This document shows, in pieces, positions 56,176 through 64,000 of a DNA stretch of 64,000 bases (the stretch's first letter is position 1; each line of letters starts with the position of its first letter). The translations under genes were made by a program, and so were the position numbers. Source of the DNA: Diplonema papillatum (Eukaryota; Euglenozoa; Diplonemea; Diplonemida; Diplonemidae); assembly GCA_030068145.1 (NCBI GenBank), contig JAPJBO010000233.1:205961-269960 (forward strand), given 5' to 3'. Under the pieces are notes generated by a model. The model had not been told where the DNA came from, made no database searches, and saw nothing but the letters and a program-made list of their open reading frames with translations.

Positions 56176-57767
56176 CGGGGCGCCCGCCGCTGCGATCGCA
56201 GCGCTATTTCTCGGCGGCCGACGTTGCACGTCTCGGGGTGTGGAGGCCACGGCTCTTGTCCGGTTGGGTTTGGAAGACTCGCACGGTCCTGCTTTAGAGT
56301 TAAAGTTCGCTTGAGTTTTTTGGGGGAGCTTGAGGTGGCTTTTGTCTTCTATGCCCAATGTCCTTGATTTGGGGCTTCTGCTTCCAGCCGACTCCGCCTG
56401 CGGGAGGGTTGCTCTGGTGCGTCCTGGAATCTGGGCGGTGCCTGAAGAGCGTGTTCGGTGACAAGTTCCGCCTCATTGCATGCTCCGACGAAGTGGGTGA
56501 AGGGGCCCCTCCACTGGATTTGGAGCCTGGGCTGAAGCGGATGAACCTATCGTCTGCGTAACCTAGAGGGTGTTGTGACCACCTGGTAACCCCAGGGCGA
56601 CTTTTGAAGGAAGGTCGGTCCTGTCTTGGTCTTGTTCGATTCCGCCGGGAGTTCGATATGAAAAAATGCAAGATTGACTGAGAGGCTGCCTGGCAAGGCC
56701 AGGCGTATGAGTACGGGATCGTTAGGGTCTCACTTTCCCGTGCGGATAACTGAAGGCCCCGGAGTGCGAGCTGCTCGGGGGAGTGAGGGCTAATTCGAAC
56801 AAAAGACTGGGGGGGTAGGGGGTCGTTGTTATTGGTGCTGTCTCCTTTCTTTTCCACTCGTTCTCTTCTCTACTCACTGGGCTGGTGGCTGGTGTTTCTA
56901 CGCAGTAGTAGTTACTCCACAAAACCCGACTGCAGATAAAGGTGTCACGGGAGAAGGCGGCAGCCGCTGCTAAACGGCTCTATCGCGTGGGGCCGCCCTG
57001 GTGTTACCCCCCTCAGGTTGCAATGTCTCGAAAAAAGAAATAGAGCATAGGGGACTCACCTGCCAGTGTTGCATGTCTTTGCCTCTGCCTCCTGGCCTAG
57101 TGTCGCGGTGGTAAGCAACAGCAGGATCTGCCGACCGGAATCCCCAGTGCGGTTGCTTCCCCAGATGAAGGATCTGCAGAAAACATAATACGTGCTGATA
57201 ACGTACTGATTTCGTGCTGAACGTAAGGCCTGGCAGGCACCCTTTGCAGCAGCGGCCATCCATACATCCCGGCCACTGTGCTTGCAGCCTTCAACACCAG
57301 TCTGTTTTCAATCAAGTGGGCTCCAACGGTGCGGCGAGCTTATACACTCGCTTGAAAGGAAGCACGGAAGTCCCTGACGTGCTCGAGCGTTGACCTCAAA
57401 ACGCCAACTCGTAAGGTAAGGAGAAGCGCTGGATGGACAAAAGGAGGGATGGGCAATTAGCGAATCAAACTGCCAACCGGGTAGCGAGTGCTGCTTTGTC
57501 CCGGTGTCATACAAGCATTCGAAGAGGCCACTGAGAGGGGCTTATTCTGCAACTTAAAGTGAGAGAGAGATAGAATTAAAGAAAAGGGGGAAATGAAGGG
57601 CGCGGGGGAGGCGGCGGAGAACATGAAAAAAGAAAGACGAACCACAGAAGAAAAGAGAGACAGAGAGCGGACGAAGACGACAAACAAAGAAAGAGATGCA
57701 CGAAGAAGAGAGGATTGGCGGGCGGTGACTTTCTCGAATGGAGGCAAGGGGGAGTCAGGAACTAGAT
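56176..57767. other. Gene-free stretch
   Basis: Holds the short AAGTTCGCTT repeat near 56293-56320 and purine-rich tracts near 57563-57660. No coding signal with motifs or splice sites. Confidence 0.5.
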
Positions 57768-57919
57768 ACACGGGAGGTTCAGCCTCAGAAGCCGGAGTCA
57801 ATGCGGGGGTGCCTTAACAGGTGTGCAACAACCACAACGCATGGGACTGCACGCCCAAAACGCTGGTGTGACACCCGCTTATGAGACTCCAGCTTCTGGG
57901 GCTTGGGCTACAACGTGTC
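57768..57919. mobile_element. MITE-like element, relative of 8478-8640
   Basis: Ends ACACG..TTCAGCCTCAGAAGCCGGAG and CTCCAGCTTCTGGGGCTTGG..CGTGT are inverse copies with several mismatches. The interior shares CGCCCAAAACGCTGGTGTGACACCCGC-like sequence with 8478-8640. Confidence 0.7.
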
Positions 57920-58049
57920 TACGGTGATCTCCTCCACACCATGCCTTCCGCACTCCGCCTTTCTTTCTTCTACTGGACGGAAACACACCCCCCGCAGGTC
58001 AGATCGTTGTAGCACCAACGCCGCGCAGTAACAGTAACCACGCTGCAAT

Positions 58050-58266
58050 ACTCGAGGGACTGCCTTGTGCTCATTTCGAAGGAGGCTAGAGGGGGAGAAA
58101 ACAATACAACTACAAAGCGGGTCTTTTTCTGATGAACGCTTACGCCCGCCACTAAACCCAGATTTACCTGTGTTTCGTGTGGGCTACAGCACATTTACCT
58201 CCTTTGATCTATCGCAACTGGCAGTCTCCTCAAGCATTTCCTACAAAGCAGGTGCTTATACAAAAG
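58050..58266. repeat. Dispersed repeat, long copy (also 40028-40240)
   Basis: Nearly identical to 40028-40240, with a small indel near 58128. It ends at TATACAAAA just before a hairpin-rich stretch. Confidence 0.85.
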
Positions 58267-58300
58267 AAAAAGGTGAATTTCCCTTATATCCCACCACTTC

Positions 58301-58376
58301 AAATTTTGTTCCCTTATATCCCAATGGGGCTACCTTGGGCAAGGCAATCCCATTGGGATATAAGGGAACAAAATTT
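58301..58376. repeat. Perfect inverted repeat, 28-bp arms, 20-base loop
   Basis: Arms at 58301-58328 and 58349-58376 are exact reverse complements. A diverged third copy of half an arm lies at 58279-58293. A strong hairpin or cruciform is expected. It could be a small foldback element; no further terminal structure is seen. Confidence 0.95.
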
Positions 58377-58410
58377 GTTGACCCATTGGGTTATACATAG
58401 ATGGCCGGTT

Positions 58411-58482
58411 GATAACGTTATATAACGTTATATAACGCTATAACGGTGATAACGTTATATAACGTTATATAACGTTATATAT
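58411..58482. repeat. ATAACGTTAT decamer repeats
   Basis: About seven copies of the self-complementary decamer ATAACGTTAT with small variations. Similar motifs recur at 63033-63062. It lies between the 28-bp hairpin and the LINE C target array. Confidence 0.9.
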
Positions 58483-58520
58483 GAGCCAATTCACCTACCC
58501 CCCCTGAAAGCGACTTGAGC

Positions 58521-58562
58521 TCGATTACACTCGATTACGCGTCGATTACACTCGATTACACT
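58521..58562. repeat. (CGATTACACT)n array, left of LINE C
   Basis: About four units of a 10-bp repeat. The same repeat resumes immediately beyond the 3' end of LINE C at 60914-60960. A related array lies at 62519-62606. Confidence 0.9.
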
Positions 58563-60913
58563 GCGCGGCGATGGCGGTTCTACCGGCGGCGACATACGGC
58601 TCGGAGTTCGCGCTTCCGACGGTGCGGGGGCTGGGGAAGTTCACCGCAGCATTGCTCAGAGGCGTCTGGGACCCGGTGAGGCTGCATCGGGCACAGGAGG
58701 CCGTGTTGGGCATTCTAAACAAGGCCCACATGCTCGACCCCTACACAGTGCTGCCATATCGGTCGCTCGGCATGATCGCAGAAGTGTGCCGAAAGAGGCC
58801 GGTATGGAGGGCCCGCGTCGCAACAGTTCGAAGGGCGTATGGCAGCAGAATCCGCGCATGGGGACCGATCGGTATTGCGGCCGAGCATGCAAAGAAGCTC
58901 GGTATACGATGGACAGAAGATCTCGACGACGCCGAGGACGAGGCAGGGAATGTGCTGAGGCTGGTGCGACAGAGTAAGGGGGAGCGAGGGCACACCCTGA
59001 GAAAGGCGATTCACGGCTGGCGACTAGGGGAGCTCGAGAAGAGGCGCACAAACTTCGGAGGGGTACGGGCGGGTGTCGACTACACCGCGACGAATGCCTA
59101 CGGGCTGAAGGCGTCGACAACGCTGACGGCCGCGCGGGACGTTGCCGAGGTCGTAGCAGGGTCGGTGATGACGGAATCACATGCTGCCAAGCTGTGGGGA
59201 GGTGACGGGCTGTGCAGACGCTGTGACGAGGCGACGGAAGAAACTCTGGGCCACATTTGGTGGCAGTGCCGGGCGTATGAACGAATCCGAATGCAACAGC
59301 AGTATGCCGAAATTGTTGACGCAGATCGCTCGACTTGGCCTCCGTGCCTGCAAGAACACGGGATTCTGCCGAAGGGAAGTCGGATCAACATCGAAGTGCT
59401 GCACACATTCATGGCGGAAGTCATGCAAGAGAGACGACGGCTGGAGAGAGAAGGAAGAGACCGGGCAGTCGGCCACCCCTGGAGACAACTGCACCCTGAC
59501 GACTGCCCCCCGCGCCGGCTGAATTTCGAAGCGATCGCTGGACCGGGGACCTTCACGGCGGTAGCAGGAGAGAGGTGGTTCCGGGCGCTGCAGTATTGGC
59601 TGGATGGGATGTGCTGGTCGGTAGCGGGTGACGTCTCGACGGCAGAGCTCGCAGTAGACTTCGAAGTGTACACCGGGCTCGATCTACCGGGCAGTTTAGT
59701 GGCGACGACAGGTGGGACGCCGCTGTGTATCCGTGCGAGAATGTTGGCGCGGATGCTGAAAACGATCGGGGAAGCGCTTGAGCGGAAAGGGGTGGGGCCG
59801 CTTCTGCCGGGTAGAAAGCTGGAGAAGATAGGTTCATTGAGAACGGTAGGGGCCCCCCCATGCCTCACGGGCTACGAGATGAGGCCAATTTTCCGCGGCG
59901 GCGAGGAGACGATGGGAATCTTGGAGACGCAGCTGAAGGCGAGCCGGCATGCGTTCACCGGCGAGGCGTGGGGGATGGACCTTTTCCCGACGTACGGAAG
60001 AGAAAGGGCGGAGCGTGCGGCGAGATGGGCGGCCTTCGATGACACTACGGAGAAGAGGAAAGGGAAGAAGTCGGCTGTCGTCGGAGGGGATCCGTGGCTC
60101 GTGCCGGAAGGGATTCCCCGACACGAGAAGTGGGGTGAGCGGGTGTGCCCCGGGCACCAAAAGGTGAAGTGCGACGTGTGTAAGCGCCGGGGCAAGTCGG
60201 TGGCGTGGTGCTGCCAGGCCCATCACAGGGAGGGTGATGGCCTAGCCGTAAAAATGTGTGCCGAGCACCGGATGACGCAGTGCGCCACGTGTAAGACGAC
60301 AGCGGAGTGCTGTCGCAACCATCACCACCGATGCCTCGATCATGGCATGCCGACGTGCGACGGCTGTAAGAAACACGCCGACCTGAGGAGTAGGAGACCC
60401 GGGCACTGCTGCAGGAAAGGGCACCACCGGGCGGCCGTGGCGAGAGGTGAAGAAACAACGGCGAAGAAGAGGAAGGCGGAGCCGGAGGGTCCCGCGCCAG
60501 CGCCGAGACAGGCGAAACGTGAGAACGTGGTGCTCGTTCTGCCGGAAGCAGAGGAAGACGAGCGAGAACCCGCAACATCAACGCCGACATCAGCAGCGAA
60601 GGTCGGGAAGACGGCGCCAACGCCAGCGAAGAAGCGGCAATCAGACTCCGCGGCGGAGCCGGTACCGAAAAGACGCAAAGGACGCGTCGATGCGCCACGA
60701 CCATCGCCCAGGCGCCGGGAAAAAGCAGAAATCGACGCGCAACCGATGAACCTCGACGAGCAATCGAAGAAGAAGCGAAGCACCAAACGCGCGCCTGAGC
60801 GCGACGATCAAGACGAGCTAAAGAGGCGAAAGCATGACACATCACGTGCGAAGAGATAACCGCGCCGTCGGCGATGCAGATTATCGCCACAGATTCTTTG
60901 CATTCTAATCCAA
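58563..60913 (+). mobile_element. LINE C: 5'-truncated non-LTR retrotransposon in a decamer array
   Basis: The body begins within an open frame without an RT domain. It ends after a CAGATTCTTTGCATTC terminus that is also found in the fragments at 12396, 28085 and, in part, 42605. Both flanks are (CGATTACACT)n, so the element lies inside this array. Confidence 0.85.
58571..60859 (+). CDS. LINE C ORF remnant: zf-RVT and triple Cys/His array, no RNase H
   Basis: 762 codons from the first ATG after the truncation. The beginning (HRAQEAVLGILNKAHMLDP) aligns with LINE B residues 581-598. A zf-RVT finger (CRRC..TLGHIWWQC) lies near residues 216-235, and the conserved ELAVDFEVYTG near 360-370. The RNase H present in LINEs A and B is absent. 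The C-terminus holds three units of CxxH-x4-CxxC-x(6-14)-CC..HH near residues 535-625, then a basic Lys/Arg-rich tail. The RT is lost, so the copy is dead, but the frame is intact, suggesting recent insertion. Related fragments lie at 26745, 28080 and 42605. Confidence 0.85.
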   Translation: MAVLPAATYGSEFALPTVRGLGKFTAALLRGVWDPVRLHRAQEAVLGILNKAHMLDPYTVLPYRSLGMIAEVCRKRPVWRARVATVRRAYGSRIRAWGPIGIAAEHAKKLGIRWTEDLDDAEDEAGNVLRLVRQSKGERGHTLRKAIHGWRLGELEKRRTNFGGVRAGVDYTATNAYGLKASTTLTAARDVAEVVAGSVMTESHAAKLWGGDGLCRRCDEATEETLGHIWWQCRAYERIRMQQQYAEIVDADRSTWPPCLQEHGILPKGSRINIEVLHTFMAEVMQERRRLEREGRDRAVGHPWRQLHPDDCPPRRLNFEAIAGPGTFTAVAGERWFRALQYWLDGMCWSVAGDVSTAELAVDFEVYTGLDLPGSLVATTGGTPLCIRARMLARMLKTIGEALERKGVGPLLPGRKLEKIGSLRTVGAPPCLTGYEMRPIFRGGEETMGILETQLKASRHAFTGEAWGMDLFPTYGRERAERAARWAAFDDTTEKRKGKKSAVVGGDPWLVPEGIPRHEKWGERVCPGHQKVKCDVCKRRGKSVAWCCQAHHREGDGLAVKMCAEHRMTQCATCKTTAECCRNHHHRCLDHGMPTCDGCKKHADLRSRRPGHCCRKGHHRAAVARGEETTAKKRKAEPEGPAPAPRQAKRENVVLVLPEAEEDEREPATSTPTSAAKVGKTAPTPAKKRQSDSAAEPVPKRRKGRVDAPRPSPRRREKAEIDAQPMNLDEQSKKKRSTKRAPERDDQDELKRRKHDTSRAKR

Positions 60914-60960
60914 ACGATTACACTCGATTACACTCGATTACGATCGATTACAATCGATCA
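60914..60960. repeat. (CGATTACACT)n array, right of LINE C
   Basis: Four to five units, continuing the decamer interrupted by LINE C. It is followed by a G run and an unremarkable stretch to 62.5 kb. Confidence 0.9.
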
Positions 60961-60999
60961 GCTTTTGGTGAATTGGGGGGGTACTGTAACAATTGATTA

Positions 61000-62515
61000 A
61001 ACACACAGCACTCAGCCAATCCTGATTAGCCGATGCAACGTGTCTATTATCGAGCCTTCTTCTGGGGCTAAAGATGCTGATAGCACGATCATCGAATATC
61101 GAACAAAAAGAAGCATATTCGTCTGAAAAAAGGATGTAGCCAGGCAGTGCAGTTCGGACTGACTTGTGGAAGCAGGTTGTCGAGTGCATAGGGGCTCGGG
61201 TACCCGTTTTCCCGTATTAGCAACCTTTGCAATTTAGCGCAGCTAATACTCGAGCCTTTTGGCATTCCCTGCGGGGCAGTTCCAGGCGATAGGGCAAGCG
61301 CTTGGCAGACACCCTGTCCTCGAAGATGTCAAGTTTCTGTTTGTGGGTTCGATCTCCCTGGCGACAACAAGGCGGTTGAAAACGGAGGCTAATCTCACCT
61401 TTAGGCACTGCAATGTCACGCATGCCATTGTCAGACGCTACCGTCTGGCATTGCGCAATTCGTACCATAGTCGTTGGGGGTATTGACAAGGGGGTTCAGT
61501 GGACACTCATCTTCGTTCTTGAACTTTTTCTTCGGCTTCATGCGGTTCATCGTCCCGGCCTGCCCCTGGTACACGACTCGTCTCGTCTCCGTAGCTCGTC
61601 TATCCTGCTTCACTTCGTGCTTCCATCGAGCCTACTTGCGCTGTCACATTCCGATGGGTAGTGCGTCTGCGGGAGGAACCTGCCGTTATTGTGGCTGACA
61701 CACCCTGTCCCTGCGGCCTTCATCGCTGTCTGCTCTCGTGCGGCCACTGTGGGGCATGATTCCGCCTCGGATCCTCGGTTGTGCTCCTTAGCTGGATCGC
61801 TAGCTCGATAAGAAGAGCTGGTGTGTGGGCACAAGCGAATGTGGTTGCGGTTGCGGGCCGGCCGGCGTGACTGCGAGCAGACAGGCTGCATGCGCGTGGG
61901 CCCAATCGCGCCATTCACGCGGTACTCCAAAGGCCTAATCGGGCCGGGCCGGCACATACAGATTGCGACCGGGGCCAGCGTCGCACCTCGGTCTCGTCCC
62001 TTACAGCCGGAGCACGTGGCTCTCCCCAAGCCTCTGGGAAGGTGGCGGAGCTGGGAAGACGCGAGAGAAAACCAAAGTAGCGGCGGCCGACCTCTGTCTG
62101 CAAGCACGTCTCTGGCAGGGCAGTCGGCACCAAACGGAGCACAGTACCTCTTCCAAAGCAGTCGGCTGAAGCGGAGCACAGTCAATGGGCATTCAGAGAG
62201 TGCAAAGCATGTCTCTTGTAGGGCAGTGGGCAGCGGGCTTTGAGGGAAAGGTCAGCGCGGTAGCGATGACCAGGAGAACACATACAGATGGGTGGGGAGA
62301 GGCCCTGGGACTAAGGCGTGACTACCCCCGTCCCTGTCCCTCCCAGGGCGCCACCCCGAATCTAGCCTGGCTCCACCACGGTGAAGGCCCACACCTGCGG
62401 TTTCCGTCCCTCGTATGCTTGTGCTTGGCACTTCTTGGGCCAGACAGTGGTCAACATGGTCGCTCATGGGCCAGCCAGGGGTCCACCAGTGGTCGAACCC
62501 AAAATACTAGTGTCA
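61000..62515. other. Gene-free stretch
   Basis: Contains an inverted copy (62290-62360) of the 10370-10440 dispersed segment and overlapping unsupported frames. Nothing else identified. Confidence 0.5.
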
Positions 62516-62518
62516 ATT

Positions 62519-62606
62519 TCGATCACACTCTACAACGCTCGACTACACTCTACTACACTCTACTACACTCGATTACACTATATTACACTCGATTACGCTC
62601 GATCAG
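62519..62606. repeat. Diverged (CGATTACACT)n array
   Basis: About nine units of a decamer with CTACTACACT and CGATTACACT variants. It is followed by TATATAACGG motifs, mirroring the decamer and TAACGTTAT neighbourhood left of LINE C. Confidence 0.85.
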
Positions 62607-63675
62607 GGGGTGTGAATATGGCTCATATATAACGGTCGAAAACGCAAAATAACGGAAAAAATAACGCAAATAACGGTTTTTGGGAATTTTCAGATTTTGG
62701 CCATTTTTTGCCGATTTTTCCAGATTTCGGCCATTTTTACCCTTGTGTCCAGATTTCTGGCCGGTTTTTGGTCAAGCTTGGCCGATTTTCTCAGATTTTG
62801 GCCTATTTTGGTAGTACCTTCGACCTCCGTTTTTTAGCAAACGGTGCTTGACTGGAGCGTGCACGGGAGGGGTTTTCTTCACGGATCTTTGAGCACTGAG
62901 GGCCAAACACTACCGGATTTGGCTCAGAACGAGCTGAAAACGCGCGATTTCACTCACCACAGGCAGAAAATCTTTTTTTGCGAGGGGTGTCCCCTACAGA
63001 TTTCTCCCTACTACGGTATCATGCGACGAAAATAACGTTATAATAACGTTATATAACGTTATTGGGGATCCCTTTAAAAAGATTTCCCGGGGGTCAAAGT
63101 GACTATTCGGGGACGTTTGGTGCCGTTGAAACAAAAGAATTCCAAATCTGAGGCTGCGTTTACCTCCAAAATGAGGTTTCAATTTCTCAAATCTCACTGC
63201 CACTTCGGCCCTTGTGGTCATGCCAGAGGAAGAGGAAGCAATCGTCGTAACAAGATTGGCAGCAGGACCAGCACCAGCAAATTCAATTCTGGAAGCAGTC
63301 AGCACATGTTTAGCACTGCCCTACTTCGCATCCGGTTGCGCTGCAGCTTCTTGCATGTTTGCGTGTTTTACGTTACGGATAAATTTTTTCCATTTGCATG
63401 AGCGTGCACCCGTATCCTTTTTTACACTCTGCTCAACGACGCCTTTCTTTTCGGGAGGGCAAAGAGGAAAGGGAGTGGTAACATTGCATCGTCCTGCGTA
63501 AAGTCATCTGCACCATGATCGACGGAATTCGCTCTCTAAGTACGGAGTCAAGTCTCGTCTGTATACGCGATGCGGTTTACCGAAGCCATCGAGCGCCACG
63601 GCCAGGGATGGATACGTTTACTCGCTGATCGATGCTACGGCAGTTCCGCAAACCCACTATGCAGCCTGAGTTCAG
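62607..63675. other. Gene-free stretch
   Basis: Has GATTTTGGCC/CCATTTTT repeats around 62690-62810, an ATAACGTTAT cluster at 63033-63062 and overlapping frames with no motifs. No supported gene. Confidence 0.5.
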
Positions 63676-63680
63676 CCCCG

Positions 63681-63832
63681 CGCATCTACGCTCACAAGGC
63701 AACCCATGATCACTTCGGTGTGAGGGATCAGTCCTGACCGAGCCTATTGCCTCCCGCGCATCTATGCTCACAAGGCAGCCCGTGATCACTTCGGTGTGAG
63801 GAATCAGTCCTGACCGAGCCTATTGCCTGCCG
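63681..63832. repeat. Tandem duplication, 76-bp unit
   Basis: The unit starting CGCATCTACGCTCACAAGG is present twice (63681 and 63757) with four differences. A second short duplication (GAATCATGTTC..CTGTGATTCGT) follows at 63892-63967. Confidence 0.9.
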
Positions 63833-64000
63833 GGCGCCTGCTCCGTTGCGGTGTTTTGAAAACTTGGTAACTTTGTGCTCAGCGGTCCTACGAATCATGT
63901 TCCACGTCCTGTGATTCGTACTTTCAAACTTAATCCATGAATCATGTTCTACCTCCTGTGATTCGTGTGGACTTTTACTTTGTACCTTCCTATTTTGTTC

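Noticed and set aside
61290-61360. tRNA gene suggested by a GGTTCGATCTCC box
   Set aside because: No acceptor stem, anticodon arm or A box can be paired around it.
61259-61486. Possible leucine-rich-repeat fragment (QFQAIGQALGRHPVLEDV)
   Set aside because: One suggestive segment of about 20 residues, with no flanking repeats or exon boundaries.

Overview
This window is a piece of nuclear DNA from a repeat-rich microbial eukaryote. The signs are spaced coding exons with GT-AG junctions, non-LTR and tyrosine-recombinase retrotransposons, long (TG)n tracts, satellites, many short inverted-repeat elements, and no operons or prokaryotic gene packing. The species cannot be named from the sequence; a protist or alga is my inference. 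Genes are sparse, and most of the 64 kb is mobile or tandem repeat.

Left part (1-13.3 kb): dispersed repeats and small foldback elements. A minus-strand gene for a multi-spanning membrane protein is visible as three phase-0 exons (12863-13281, 11224-11658, 9113-9682), with repeats in its introns. Retroelement cluster (13.3-23.9 kb): three minus-strand elements in a row, each bordered by (TG)n tracts. They are a full-length-ORF LINE with RT and an archaeal-type RNase H (19680-23880), a gag/tyrosine-recombinase/RT element whose recombinase precedes the RT (15943-19288), and a 5'-truncated sister LINE (13348-15603).

Middle (24-46 kb): a decayed RT-RNase H element interrupted by a piece of a second LINE family (26380-28080), an exon of an unknown protein (29610-30103), an intact single-exon histidinol-phosphate aminotransferase gene (34256-35377), and an exon of a KH plus U2AF-homology-motif protein with an apparent one-base frameshift (38998-39819). 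Between them are many tandem repeats. One is a 41-bp minisatellite grown from a stray fragment of the histidinol-phosphate aminotransferase gene. Another is a 65-bp minisatellite inside a dispersed repeat whose other copy lacks it.

Right part (46-64 kb): a 6-kb array of about 599 copies of a 10-bp unit; a gene joining a class C GPCR-like seven-helix domain to ankyrin repeats (53156-56175, minus, at least three exons); and a 5'-truncated LINE of the second family (58563-60913) sitting inside an array of another 10-bp unit. The two LINE families share an unusual C-terminal Cys/His array. Host genes (amino-acid biosynthesis, RNA processing, membrane signalling, two unknowns) look unrelated to each other. 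The main biological story is mobile elements and their relation to simple tandem repeats.
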